A stretch of 64,000 nucleotides of DNA from an uncultured Clostridia bacterium (GCA_947627905.1 CANQXX010000002.1:58869-122868), one strand, 5' to 3'; shown: positions 8,854-17,184, counted from the first letter of the stretch. Numbers and translations are program-made. The notes: generated by a model from the letters alone, not told the origin.

Positions 8854-10377
8854 TTACTGATCGTTCCTGCTTGTCCTGAACGGAGCAAGGGGAATGCCGT
8901 TTTTAGAAAATACGGTGACTTCGCCGTAATTTGTCCAGTTATATCTTGCATAAACGGGAGCGGGTACATCTGCGGAAGAGATGAAAATTTTATCGCCGCG
9001 GATATCGGCATTTGCAGGGAAATATTTTTTATCCTTTCCTGCGATCTCAAATCCGATGATCTTATCTCCCTTTATGTCAAAGCCGTCTTTTGAATGTTCA
9101 AAGTTCAGGAGCATACCGCCGTCCTGATAAACAAATGATCTGTATATAGCACCGTAAGCGTCATCGGCGGAAATTTTTCCGTAAACGTGATAAAGAGCCT
9201 GCAAAGCAAGACGTTCACCGACCGGTTCTTTGTCCACAGGGTGTATATTTCCGTATTCGCCTCTTTCAAGGATAACGGCAATACCGGTATTCTGCGTTGT
9301 CTGATGAACTCTCATCTGAGCTTCACGGATCTTGCACCAGTGCTTGTAATCCGGGTCGCCTTTGTTCATGAACATAGGCAGCTGTACCATAAGGAACGGC
9401 AGGGAATCGTCGCCCCAGTCGCTCCTCCACTGTTCGATAAGGAGCTTGAACAGTTTATAGTACATATCCGGCTTGTGATCGTCGCTCTCACCCTGATAGT
9501 AGAGAAATCCTGCCAATGTGTACGGACACACTCTGCTCAGCATAGTTTCATAAAGTCCCCCTGCGCGGAACGGAGATTTAGGACCGAGAGGCTCGGGCCA
9601 GTGGGTAGGTCCTGCAAAAGCAAGGGCGTCGTCCCAGCTGCCGTCCGGGTTCTTGGCGTAGAACTCGTCTATTTTAGGCTGCCAGCCGTTATACCAATCC
9701 TCATATTCTTTCAGTTCTGCAAGGTACTGTTCAAAAGTTTTGCCTTCCATTGCCTTGTCGTATTCGTCAACATATGTTTTTGTGTCAATGTCCCTTTCAA
9801 GCAGGCTGCGGCTTATCCATGCGGAAGCGGAAGTTCCGCCCCAGTTGCAGCCTATTATTCCTACGGTAACTCCAAGCTCGGCAGAAAGTTTTCTGGCAAA
9901 ATAGTATCCTACTGCGGAATAGTTTGCCGCAGTCTGAGGAGAAGCTATGCTCCAGCGGCCGTTCCGCTCGGAAAAATTGAAATAATCGTCTATGTAAGCT
10001 ATTTTCTGTGTGTAGTAATAACGGACGTTTACATCTTTGATATTTGCAAGCACTTCCTTGCCGTTGAGCGCGCTCCGGAGCTCAAGCTCCATATTGGACT
10101 GACCGCCTGCAAGCCATACTTCACCTATCATAACGTCATGGAGAACAATTTCCGCGCCGCTGTTATCTGAGATTTTCAGTTCATAAGGACCGCCTGCTTC
10201 CATTGGCGGGAGCACAAGTGACCATTTTCCGTTTTCTGCGGACGCTGACATTTTATTTCCGCAAAGCTCGGCAGTCACCGTTGTTCCGCTATAAGCACAG
10301 CCCCATATATTTATATTCTTATTTCTTTGCAATACCATATGATCCGTAAAAATTGCCGCCAGATTGAAACAAGCCAT
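8854..10377 (-). CDS. Sialate O-acetylesterase-like SGNH hydrolase
   Basis: A carbohydrate esterase of the sialate-O-acetylesterase (DUF303) type, 507 residues. The SGNH block I reads AGGQSNMELEL, with the likely nucleophile Ser near residue 94. The oxyanion block reads YYQGESD and the DxxH-like C-terminal block GNIHPVDK. The N-terminus is a beta domain (FTDHMVLQRNKNINIWG). No signal peptide is seen, so it is probably cytoplasmic and would act on imported acetylated sugars. It is the first gene after a strong promoter and lies 21 bp ahead of metF, an unexpected partner for a methionine operon. Its natural substrate is not shown by the sequence. Confidence 0.85.
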   Translation of the reverse strand: MACFNLAAIFTDHMVLQRNKNINIWGCAYSGTTVTAELCGNKMSASAENGKWSLVLPPMEAGGPYELKISDNSGAEIVLHDVMIGEVWLAGGQSNMELELRSALNGKEVLANIKDVNVRYYYTQKIAYIDDYFNFSERNGRWSIASPQTAANYSAVGYYFARKLSAELGVTVGIIGCNWGGTSASAWISRSLLERDIDTKTYVDEYDKAMEGKTFEQYLAELKEYEDWYNGWQPKIDEFYAKNPDGSWDDALAFAGPTHWPEPLGPKSPFRAGGLYETMLSRVCPYTLAGFLYYQGESDDHKPDMYYKLFKLLIEQWRSDWGDDSLPFLMVQLPMFMNKGDPDYKHWCKIREAQMRVHQTTQNTGIAVILERGEYGNIHPVDKEPVGERLALQALYHVYGKISADDAYGAIYRSFVYQDGGMLLNFEHSKDGFDIKGDKIIGFEIAGKDKKYFPANADIRGDKIFISSADVPAPVYARYNWTNYGEVTVFSKNGIPLAPFRTSRNDQ

Positions 10378-10411
10378 AACAAGACCTCCGTTTTAATAAT
10401 ACTTAAAGATA

Positions 10412-10440
10412 ATTATACCTCATGCGCAGGATAAATGCAA
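10412..10440 (-). promoter_or_regulatory. Sigma-A promoter of the esterase-metF-metH operon
   Basis: Read on the minus strand: TTGCAT (10440-10435), a 17-bp spacer, then TATAAT (10417-10412), 34 bp before the esterase start. A CGGAGG ribosome site follows. There is no room for a SAM or cobalamin riboswitch between this promoter and the start codon. Confidence 0.8.
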
Positions 10441-10481
10441 GAGGATTTATATTAAATCGTTAAAAATAAAAAGATGTAATA

Positions 10482-11057
10482 TCACAGCTTTGAAAGTTCT
10501 TTCTCATGCTCTGTATTTTCATCTGCATTGTTTGTATTTTTACTGTCCTCCGGGACCCACGCCTTGCCAAAGTCGATATCCTTGAACAGAGCAGCAAGCC
10601 CTGTGATCTGTTTAAGGCGCAGCACTTCGTCCTTATCCATTCCGAGATGTTTTGATATCCATATATCTGAACGTCCGAGTTCATGAAGCTCTTTTACTAT
10701 ATTTCCCATAAGGTCAACGTCGTGATTCCCTCTTGCCCTGTTGTGACGGACAGTGCTTGCCATGCGGTTCTCAATGGGTTTATTTATTACCGTAACAGGC
10801 AGCATACCGTTTTCCCGTTCGTAAATATCATGATATTCTTTCATGACCCTGTATCTGTGAAATCCGTCAACTATGATATAAGTGTCGTCCTTTTCCGAAT
10901 GGTAACAGACAATAGGCATTGTATAGCCGTCCTCTTTGATACTTTTGTAAAGCAGCTTAAATTCGGGAGGAGCGACCTTGTTTGGATTATATGTATTCGG
11001 TATGACTTTTTCAAACGGAACGGCTATCACATTATAGACCGGACTTGTGAATTTCAC
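10482..11057 (-). CDS. ParB/sulfiredoxin-domain protein, IbrB-like
   Basis: A protein of 191 residues with a ParB-like N-terminal domain: the VPFEKVIPNTYNPNKV opening strand, the DGFHRYR box (residues 64-70) equivalent to the ParB GxxR phosphate-binding motif, and RHNRARGNH (near 104). A helix-turn-helix-like stretch (SDIWISKHLGMDKDEVLRLKQ) follows, then a polar tail. It overlaps the upstream PAPS-reductase-like gene by 4 bp. Pairs of this kind are known as IbrB/IbrA. The E. coli pair was named for effects on immunoglobulin-binding protein genes, but the biochemical activity is unsettled. No chromosome-partition role is implied, since no parA is adjacent. Confidence 0.75.
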   Translation of the reverse strand: MKFTSPVYNVIAVPFEKVIPNTYNPNKVAPPEFKLLYKSIKEDGYTMPIVCYHSEKDDTYIIVDGFHRYRVMKEYHDIYERENGMLPVTVINKPIENRMASTVRHNRARGNHDVDLMGNIVKELHELGRSDIWISKHLGMDKDEVLRLKQITGLAALFKDIDFGKAWVPEDSKNTNNADENTEHEKELSKL

Positions 11058-12376
11058 TCCAATACCTCCAGACTTTCATATTTTTTTCTGATGCTTTCTA
11101 TCTTTTCACGCTGTAATTTCGGCTCGCCAAAGCCCATTGTTTTGCAGTTGTGATCATTTTTAAGGATACAGGTACACATTCTTTTCCAGCTTGGTATATC
11201 CTTTGTTGTAACGATATCGTCCGTATTGTCCGGGATATTTCCTACGAATATCACCCTTGATTTTTTATCAAGAGTATAGTTGGATATACCGTTGAGCCTT
11301 ATATTGTAACCGTGTTCTATAAGCTCGTTTATGGATTCTTCCGAAAGCCCTCCGCCTGTCTCGTGCCAGAAGGCTATTGATGTTTTGAACTTTTTTATGT
11401 AATTGTTCCTTAATCTCGGCGGAAGCGTACTTAGCAGAAATTCTGTATACGACCTCCATGTATGACCGTCCGGAAGTTTTACACCTCTGTAAGCCATAGC
11501 GGAGCTCCTGCCATATATAGCCATGAAATTTGTTCCCTGAACTCTTCCAAGCAGCTTTGCCCATACCTGCGGTTCGAGCACACGGTAAAGATGGAGACTG
11601 TCCTTGGCATAGTCGTTAAACGGCGAAGCAACACGCATACGATCGGGGGAAAGTCCTGCTTTATAGTACATATCATACAATTTATTGTATTTATATCCAA
11701 ATCTGCAATTTGCTACCCATACGTCGCTTACAGACCAGTCATAAAGCGGAGTACCGCACCATACGTTCCTGTACATTGACGATATCCAGCAGGTTCCGCA
11801 GTAGCCGTATTTTTTATTTACTATGGCATTGTACCGCTTAAGAGACTCGGCAGCTCTCGTGCCGAGAAGACAGATAGTCTTTCCGCCTCCGTGTACGTTC
11901 ATGAACCATTTTCCGAAGCCTCTTGAAAGGTTTTCATTATGCATTTTGTATCTGTAAAAGTCAAAAATATTATTTTTCAGATCCACTACATATGGTTTAT
12001 CCGGAATATTTCTTATCCATATATCTTTTTTCTTGTCGTCCCAAGGATACCAGTACATTTCATAGCTGCTTAGAGCCGTCCTTACAGCCATTGGGAGACA
12101 TACCCAATACGGTTCGGTCAGATCCGTGCAGGCTTCAAATGTCTCTGAAACGTATTCTGTTGTAAAGCTGTACTGAGCTTCAAAGTCAAGGTGGAACAGT
12201 CCTATTTTTTTGGATATGCCGTTTCTGCGCATATAATCAAGCACAAGATTGAGCAGAAGTCCGCTGTCCTTTCCGCCGCTGAAAGAAACATAGATGTTAT
12301 CAAATTCCTGAAATACAAATTCAAGCCTGTTCTGAAGCGCTTCATAAACGTTTATGCAAAGTTCTCTTTTTTCCAT
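11054..12376 (-). CDS. PAPS reductase-like ATP-pyrophosphatase, IbrA-like (DUF3440)
   Basis: A protein of 440 residues with the PP-loop SFSGGKDSG (residues 32-39) of the adenine-nucleotide alpha-hydrolase/PAPS-reductase family. Then come a Rossmann-like core, GTRAAESLKRY (R-A-x-E-S as in PAPS reductases), and CGTCW. The C-terminal half, with PPRLRNNYIKKFKTSIAFW, fits DUF3440. The PP-loop indicates ATP hydrolysis to AMP and PPi to activate a substrate, but the substrate is not evident. Related enzymes act in sulfate reduction, tRNA thiolation and DNA phosphorothioation. It is the first gene of a two-gene operon with the ParB-like gene and has its own strong promoter. Confidence 0.78.
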   Translation of the reverse strand: MEKRELCINVYEALQNRLEFVFQEFDNIYVSFSGGKDSGLLLNLVLDYMRRNGISKKIGLFHLDFEAQYSFTTEYVSETFEACTDLTEPYWVCLPMAVRTALSSYEMYWYPWDDKKKDIWIRNIPDKPYVVDLKNNIFDFYRYKMHNENLSRGFGKWFMNVHGGGKTICLLGTRAAESLKRYNAIVNKKYGYCGTCWISSMYRNVWCGTPLYDWSVSDVWVANCRFGYKYNKLYDMYYKAGLSPDRMRVASPFNDYAKDSLHLYRVLEPQVWAKLLGRVQGTNFMAIYGRSSAMAYRGVKLPDGHTWRSYTEFLLSTLPPRLRNNYIKKFKTSIAFWHETGGGLSEESINELIEHGYNIRLNGISNYTLDKKSRVIFVGNIPDNTDDIVTTKDIPSWKRMCTCILKNDHNCKTMGFGEPKLQREKIESIRKKYESLEVLE

Positions 12377-12418
12377 GATGTTAGATCTTATCTCCTCTGT
12401 TTATTGTGTCTATATAAG

Positions 12419-12447
12419 ATTATATAACTTTTTTTTACATTTTTCAA
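12419..12447 (-). promoter_or_regulatory. Sigma-A promoter of the IbrAB-like operon
   Basis: Minus strand: TTGAAA (12447-12442), a 17-bp A-rich spacer, TATAAT (12424-12419). An AGAGGAG ribosome site lies about 16 bases before the ATG at 12376, a rather long spacing. Confidence 0.75.
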
Positions 12448-12543
12448 GCCTAAATTTTGGAAGAAAACTTATTTCCGGCCGTGCCGATATAGGCTGAGGA
12501 ATGTATTTATTTGAACAATTTGTATGAAAATTCAAAAAAACAC

Positions 12544-12572
12544 TTGCAAATTGCGCATGACTGTGATATAAT
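12544..12572 (+). promoter_or_regulatory. Sigma-A promoter of the SRP RNA
   Basis: TTGCAA at 12544-12549, a 17-bp spacer, TATAAT at 12567-12572. The expected start of transcription near 12579 lies just ahead of the SRP RNA terminal stem. Confidence 0.8.
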
Positions 12573-12591
12573 ATGAATACTTACGGATTTA

Positions 12592-12716
12592 TCCGGTATA
12601 TGGGTGTGCGGGCCCTGTGCAACAAAACACCGTGAACCATGTCAGGCGGGGAACCGAGCAGCATTAAGCGGAACGTTTCGTGTGCCGCAGCAAGCCTGCA
12701 CACCTATGTACCGGAT
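12592..12716 (+). ncRNA. ffs: Signal recognition particle RNA (small bacterial type)
   Basis: The RNA of the signal recognition particle, which binds Ffh and targets nascent membrane proteins. The conserved domain IV is clear: GTCAGG on one side, a CGG-GGAA-CCG tetraloop stem, and AGCAGCA on the other. A long terminal helix closes it, pairing TCCGGTA..GGTGTGCGGG (from 12592) with CCTGCACACC..TACCGGA (to 12716). The position just ahead of dnaX is the usual one in Firmicutes. The ends are estimated from the helix, and there is no obvious U-tract hairpin after it. Confidence 0.88.
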
Positions 12717-12743
12717 ATATTTTATTTTGGCGGTGAGCCTGCA

Positions 12744-13661
12744 ATGAGATTTTTAAGAAAATTTGCTGCGTTCTGGCTTGATTTTTCGCCTTGGCTGCTG
12801 ATACATATGCTGATATTCTGCCTTCTGGGAGGATATTTCGGCTATGACGCACTCGGAGAACAGGGTAGTGTATATTATTATCAAGTAATGCTTTCCAGCA
12901 TAGTGGCAGCACTGATATTTGCTTCCTTTGCATATTTTGCTTTTGGCAGAAAGGATCAGAGATATATACTGCACAGCGCCGACCCGTTTGATAAGCGCAG
13001 GATATATTCCTGCTTCAGCGGAAAGCCGGCGTCGGTAATGTGCGAGGCTGTGATAGACATGAATCTTAACAGCTATTCAGAAGCGGCGGAAAAATTCAAG
13101 GAGATCGAAGCGTCTGCCGATCTTTCCGATGTACAAAAGGCTGTCCTGTATTATTATCTTGGCAAATGCTATCATGTTATGGGATATCCTTCAAACGGGA
13201 TAAAATATTTCCGTAGTGCCATAGACGCCGGATACAGCTATGATGATGTTTACCTGCTCATGGCAAGGTGTCTTGTCCAGAACGGCAGCTATGAAGAAGC
13301 GATCGAAAGCTATAATATACTCATAGAAAAAGATTGTTTATACGATTTTATATATACGGATATCGGCATAGCATATCTGAAAAAAGGCGACGGCAGTCTT
13401 GCTCTTGAGTATTTTCAGAAATCGGTCGCAGAGGGGAAAAATTATGCCTTTGCTCTCGGAGGCTGTTCTTTGTCGTATCTTAAACTGAGAGACCTCGAAA
13501 AAAGCGAAGAATACTATAAAAAAGCCCTCGCCTGCAATATGAACGACATTTACGGATTCAAGGTATTTTACTGCAATATTGCCGAATCCGAAGGACTTAT
13601 AGACGAGATCAACCCCAATATCCGGAAAAGCATGATAACCGGCAGCGAGATATTAAGATAG
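12744..13661 (+). CDS. TPR-repeat membrane protein
   Basis: A protein of 305 residues. Two N-terminal hydrophobic segments (WLLIHMLIFCLLGGYFGY and MLSSIVAALIFASFAYF) anchor it. From about residue 95, several tetratricopeptide-like repeats follow (SYSEAAEKFKEIEASADL, AVLYYYLGKCYHVMGYPSNGIKYF, YEEAIESYNILIEKD, SLALEYFQKSVAEG, DLEKSEEYYKKALAC), probably facing the cytoplasm as a protein-binding surface. The ATG at 12744 is chosen because GGCGGTGAG precedes it and because upstream in-frame codons lie inside the SRP RNA. It ends 13 bp before dnaX. Specific function is unknown. Confidence 0.75.
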   Translation: MRFLRKFAAFWLDFSPWLLIHMLIFCLLGGYFGYDALGEQGSVYYYQVMLSSIVAALIFASFAYFAFGRKDQRYILHSADPFDKRRIYSCFSGKPASVMCEAVIDMNLNSYSEAAEKFKEIEASADLSDVQKAVLYYYLGKCYHVMGYPSNGIKYFRSAIDAGYSYDDVYLLMARCLVQNGSYEEAIESYNILIEKDCLYDFIYTDIGIAYLKKGDGSLALEYFQKSVAEGKNYAFALGGCSLSYLKLRDLEKSEEYYKKALACNMNDIYGFKVFYCNIAESEGLIDEINPNIRKSMITGSEILR

Positions 13662-13674
13662 GAGTGCGTGCGGA

Positions 13675-15285
13675 ATGTATAAGGCTCTTTACAGTAAATA
13701 TCGTCCTATGACATTTGATGATGTAGTGTCGCAGCCTCATATAACTGCAACTCTGAGAAATCAGCTCATAAACGGCAAAACAGCTCATGCTTATCTTTTC
13801 ACCGGCTCACGCGGTACAGGAAAGACCACCTGCGCAAGGATACTGGCAAAAGCCCTTAACTGCCTTCATCCGGTAGACGGCAATCCCTGCCTTGAATGTG
13901 AGATATGCCGCGATGCGGATAACGGTGCGCTTTCGGATATAATCGAGATAGACGCGGCTTCAAATAACGGAGTTGACGATGTCCGCGACCTGCGCGACGG
14001 CGCGGTCTATACAGCCGAAAGATGCAGATACAGAGTTTATATAATAGATGAAGTCCATATGCTTTCCAAAGAAGCGTTCAATGCACTTCTTAAAATAATG
14101 GAAGAACCCCCTCCGCACGTCAAATTCATTCTTGCGACTACGGAGATACACAAAGTCCTGCCGACTATCCTTTCACGCTGTCAGAGGTATGATTTTCACA
14201 GGATACTTCCGGAGGATATAACGAACCGGCTGCTTTATGTCGCTCAAAAGGAAAATATCTCTCTTGACCGCGATGCGGCGGAGCTTATCGCTAAAACAGC
14301 AGACGGAGGAATGAGAGACGCTCTTTCGCTTCTCGACCAGTGCATAGCCTTTTCGGAAAACGTTACTGCGGATATCGTATCTTCAGCCGCAGGGATTGCC
14401 GGAAGAGAGCCCTTGTTCGATATACTTGAAGCGATCGCCGACGGGAACGCAGGCAAAGCAATATCCGTGACGGCAGATCTTTATGATATGTCAAAGGATA
14501 TGCAGAAACTCTGCGGAGAAATCATAGAACAATTCAGGAACGTCATGATGGCGAAAGCCGTTCCCGATTCTCCGGGCTTGCTCGTATGCACCCCGGACGA
14601 GATAGAAAGGATAAAAGCGCTTGCCGCAAGAATGTCACTTGATGATATAATGTACAAGCTGGAAATATTGCAGAATACAAACGAACGGATCGCAAGAGCC
14701 GCCTCTAAGAGAGTGGAGCTTGAAATGGGCTTTATAAAACTTTGCGCGGCAAATAACGTTCATACATCTTCCGGAGGTACCGATGCGGCGCTTGCCGCAA
14801 AGATAGATATGCTTGAAAGACAGGTAGCAGGATTATCCTCCGGAAACGTACAGCCGGCGCAGAAATATAGTGAGCCTGTACAGCCGGTCCGGAAGAATGA
14901 AGCCGATCCTGTGCGGCAGAAAACGCCGCTGGCAGGCGATCTTTCAAAAATGAAGCCGGAAGATTTTGTTTTGGAGGACAGATGGCAGGATATCCTTGAA
15001 AAATTTGCCGAAATGTGTCCCTCGGTAAACGGTGCGCTCAGCGGCTCATATGCCAAGCGCGGCGGAGGGTATATGCTTATATATACGCCAAGCAGTTTTT
15101 TCCTTTCGCTTCTTAAAAATAAGGAGAACGCTGCCAAGCTGAAAGAGGCAATACGGCTCGTTACCGGTGAGACCTATGCTGTTTTGGCTAAGTGTACGTC
15201 ATCTCAGCCGCAGAGTGCGCAGGATACGGACAAGCTGGTTGATATACTGAAAAAAGCCAGGGATAACAATGTTCCCGTTGAATAA
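13675..15285 (+). CDS. dnaX: DNA polymerase III subunits gamma/tau
   Basis: Clamp-loader ATPase of the replicative polymerase, 536 residues. Visible are Walker A (GSRGTGKTT), a four-Cys zinc module (CLHPVDGNPCLECEIC), Walker B (VYIIDEVHML), the SRC arginine-finger motif (ILSRCQRYDF) and an AAA+ lid. After about residue 370 a polar Pro/Gln-rich linker leads to a C-terminal domain that would bind the polymerase. The start is preceded by TAGGAG. It sits in the conserved order SRP RNA-dnaX-ebfC-recR. Confidence 0.95.
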   Translation: MYKALYSKYRPMTFDDVVSQPHITATLRNQLINGKTAHAYLFTGSRGTGKTTCARILAKALNCLHPVDGNPCLECEICRDADNGALSDIIEIDAASNNGVDDVRDLRDGAVYTAERCRYRVYIIDEVHMLSKEAFNALLKIMEEPPPHVKFILATTEIHKVLPTILSRCQRYDFHRILPEDITNRLLYVAQKENISLDRDAAELIAKTADGGMRDALSLLDQCIAFSENVTADIVSSAAGIAGREPLFDILEAIADGNAGKAISVTADLYDMSKDMQKLCGEIIEQFRNVMMAKAVPDSPGLLVCTPDEIERIKALAARMSLDDIMYKLEILQNTNERIARAASKRVELEMGFIKLCAANNVHTSSGGTDAALAAKIDMLERQVAGLSSGNVQPAQKYSEPVQPVRKNEADPVRQKTPLAGDLSKMKPEDFVLEDRWQDILEKFAEMCPSVNGALSGSYAKRGGGYMLIYTPSSFFLSLLKNKENAAKLKEAIRLVTGETYAVLAKCTSSQPQSAQDTDKLVDILKKARDNNVPVE

Positions 15286-15396
15286 TGATGATCTGCCCAA
15301 TGGGCTGATGATAAATAATGCATATAAAACGGCTCGTCAGCCGCCGACGGCGTTCCGTGTAATATTATCTTTACGGCGGAGAAACGGAGTAAGAAT

Positions 15397-15744
15397 ATGA
15401 AAGCAAGATTACCGCAGGGAATGGGCGGCGGTGCCCAGAATATGAACGGCATGATAAAGCAGGCTCAGAAGATGCAGGCTCAGATCACCGAACTTCAGGA
15501 GGATATCGAAAACAGAGAATTTACCTCCACAGCCGGAGGGGGAGCTGTTGAAGTCACTCTTACCGGAAGAAAGTCCATAAAGAGCCTTACTATCAAGCCG
15601 GAAGTCGTTGATCCGGAGGATGTAGAGATGCTTCAGGATCTTATCATAAGCGCATTCAACGATACGGTAAAGAAGATAGAGGAAACTACGGAGACCGAAA
15701 TGGGCGCTATTACAGGCGGCGTTTCTTTCCCGGGACTTTTCTGA
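15397..15744 (+). CDS. ebfC: Nucleoid-associated protein YbaB/EbfC
   Basis: A protein of 115 residues with the family pattern: a long amphipathic helix (MIKQAQKMQAQITELQEDIENRE), a beta strand segment (GGGAVEVTLTGRKSIKSLTI) and a second helix (DVEMLQDLIISAFNDTVKKI), forming tweezer-like dimers that bind DNA. Its position between dnaX and recR is conserved across bacteria and suggests a part in recombinational repair. The 111 bp after dnaX hold small hairpins but no clear terminator, so co-transcription is likely. Confidence 0.92.
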   Translation: MKARLPQGMGGGAQNMNGMIKQAQKMQAQITELQEDIENREFTSTAGGGAVEVTLTGRKSIKSLTIKPEVVDPEDVEMLQDLIISAFNDTVKKIEETTETEMGAITGGVSFPGLF

Positions 15745-15822
15745 TCTGTATTGAATTATCCGGAGGGCTGAGCGGACGATCGCCGTTCAGTCCTCTTAAA
15801 AGTGTTTTTCTGGAGGTCTGTT

Positions 15823-16425
15823 ATGGCAAATAATACCGCGCTGCCGCTGGTGCTTCTTGCGGAGCAGTTCGCAAAACTTCCCGGCATAGGAATGAAAAGT
15901 GCCCAAAGACTTGCATATCATGTTATGAGCATGACCGATGAGGAAGTGCAGGATTTTGCGGACGCAATGATAAATGCTCACAGCACCGTGAAATGCTGCA
16001 AGGAATGTCAGAATCTGACTGAAAAAGAGGTATGTCCCATATGCGCCGACGATCTCCGGGATCACGGAACTATCTGCGTTGTGGAAACTCCCAAGGATAT
16101 TACCGCTTTTGAAAGAACAAATGAATATAAGGGCGTTTACCATGTGCTTCACGGACTTATTTCACCCATTGACGGCATAACTCCCGACAAGATCAGGATA
16201 AAGGAGCTTCTTGCCCGGATAAGCAAGAACAATGTGGAAGAGGTCATCATGGCTACAAATCCTACTGTTGAAGGCGAAGCAACGGCAATGTACATCTCAA
16301 AGCTCCTGAAACCTCTGGGGGTCAAGGTGACACGCCTTGCATTCGGACTTCCTGTAGGCGGAACTCTTGAATATGCTGATGAAGTCACTCTTTTCAAGGC
16401 GCTTGAGAACCGCAATGAGATATAA
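15823..16425 (+). CDS. recR: Recombination protein RecR
   Basis: A DNA-repair protein of 200 residues that works with RecO/RecF in loading RecA at gaps. It has an N-terminal helix-hairpin-helix ([16 protein letters not shown]), a four-Cys zinc finger ([16 protein letters not shown]) and a Toprim domain ([28 protein letters not shown]), ending with the conserved [19 protein letters not shown]. The ATG at 15823 follows GGAGG by 6 nt; upstream in-frame codons overlap that site and are rejected. Confidence 0.95.
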   Translation: MANNTALPLVLLAEQFAKLPGIGMKSAQRLAYHVMSMTDEEVQDFADAMINAHSTVKCCKECQNLTEKEVCPICADDLRDHGTICVVETPKDITAFERTNEYKGVYHVLHGLISPIDGITPDKIRIKELLARISKNNVEEVIMATNPTVEGEATAMYISKLLKPLGVKVTRLAFGLPVGGTLEYADEVTLFKALENRNEI

Positions 16426-16498
16426 TTAAAATAATTGTGCATGATATTGAATTTGCAGCATATAATATTGTAGCAAATGACGAAAATGAAAAATGATA

Positions 16499-16527
16499 TT
16501 GACAAATAAGGCAAAATGTGATAAAAT
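16499..16527 (+). promoter_or_regulatory. Sigma-A promoter of the tRNA-Gln pair
   Basis: TTGACA at 16499-16504, a 17-bp spacer, TAAAAT at 16522-16527, about 42 bp before the first tRNA. The near-consensus -35 suits a stable-RNA promoter. Confidence 0.75.
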
Positions 16528-16568
16528 TTATAAGTCGTGAAAAGCTTTGCTTATATATCCGCATATAT

Positions 16569-16644
16569 TGGGATATAGCCAAGCGGTAAGGCAGCGGACT
16601 TTGACTCCGTCATTCCGGTGGTTCGAATCCACCTATCCCAGCCA
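16569..16644 (+). tRNA. tRNA-Gln (anticodon TTG)
   Basis: A complete cloverleaf: acceptor TGGGATA paired with TATCCCA, D-arm GCC..GGC, anticodon loop CTTTGAC (anticodon TTG), T-arm GGTGG-TTCGAAT-CCACC, and encoded CCA at 16642-16644. It reads CAA. In this organism it may be misacylated with Glu and corrected by GatCAB if no GlnRS is present, but that cannot be tested here. Confidence 0.95.
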
Positions 16645-16683
16645 GTCAAAGGATCCGCGGCATAATACGGCGGATCTTTATTT

Positions 16684-16759
16684 TGGGGTGTCGCCAAGCG
16701 GTAAGGCACTTGACTCTGACTCAAGCATTACCGGGGTTCGAATCCCTGCACCCCAGCCA
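16684..16759 (+). tRNA. tRNA-Gln (anticodon CTG)
   Basis: A second cloverleaf: acceptor TGGGGTG paired with CACCCCA, anticodon loop CTCTGAC (anticodon CTG), T-arm CGGGG-TTCGAAT-CCCTG (one G-T pair), and encoded CCA. It is 39 bp after the first tRNA-Gln and of the same isotype, so the two form a small tandem reading both Gln codons. Confidence 0.95.
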
Positions 16760-16764
16760 AGTTG

Positions 16765-16816
16765 AACTTGGAGACAGATATTCCTTTGAGAATGTTATGT
16801 CTCCAAGTTTTATTTT
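16765..16816 (+). terminator. Intrinsic terminator of the tRNA-Gln operon
   Basis: A perfect 12-bp stem (16765-16776 with 16798-16809) and a partly paired 21-nt loop are followed by a T-rich tract (TTTTATTTTTATT region). Confidence 0.85.
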
Positions 16817-16863
16817 TATTACGTCAAAATAAAAGAGCGGATCTTGCGGTTTGGGAGGTACAA

Positions 16864-17169
16864 ATGAAAAAAAGTCAGGTCATTGCTATTGTTGATATTG
16901 CAGCATATCTGATAAACGATCTTTTAGCATGGTTTATCGTTATCTGGTTCGATATGACAGGATACGACGCTAAATTTCAGGATATGACATTTCACCGTAT
17001 ACTTCTTTTGATCGCCATTGTACATATAGTTCTTAGTATCTTTTTTAGTGTTTTTTTCTATACAAAAGAAAGAACGATACATAAAATTCGGATAGGGAAG
17101 AAACTTTTGATCTATGATATCGTAATGACGCTGATCCCTTATTTATTTTTTTTAGCATTGGATATGTAG
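16864..17169 (+). CDS. Small membrane protein of unknown function
   Basis: A protein of 101 residues with three predicted membrane helices: VIAIVDIAAYLINDLLAWFIVIW, ILLLIAIVHIVLSIFFSVFFY and LIYDIVMTLIPYLFFLALDM. Lys/Arg-rich loops (KERTIHKIRIGKK) suggest cytoplasmic sides. The ATG at 16864 has GGGAGG 6 nt upstream; an upstream in-frame start would run through the tRNA terminator and is rejected. It stands alone between two terminators. I recognise no family. Confidence 0.6.
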   Translation: MKKSQVIAIVDIAAYLINDLLAWFIVIWFDMTGYDAKFQDMTFHRILLLIAIVHIVLSIFFSVFFYTKERTIHKIRIGKKLLIYDIVMTLIPYLFFLALDM

Positions 17170-17184
17170 CAGTAAGACCAAACA

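Noticed and set aside
9187..10170. Long plus-strand open frame opposite the esterase gene
   Set aside because: No ribosome site, no recognisable domain, and full overlap with the SGNH esterase.
10378..10440. SAM or cobalamin riboswitch ahead of the met operon
   Set aside because: Only about 34 bases separate the -10 element from the start codon, too few for either riboswitch.
10482..11057. Chromosome-partition ParB
   Set aside because: Short, no parA or parS nearby, and coupled to a PAPS-reductase-like gene as in IbrB/IbrA.
12639..12743. Earlier start for the TPR gene
   Set aside because: This in-frame extension lies inside the SRP RNA and lacks its own ribosome site.
15244..15262. Slippery A-run near the dnaX 3' end as a programmed frameshift
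   Set aside because: The run lies only about ten codons from the stop, far past where a gamma/tau frameshift would act, with no following stem or upstream Shine-Dalgarno stimulator.
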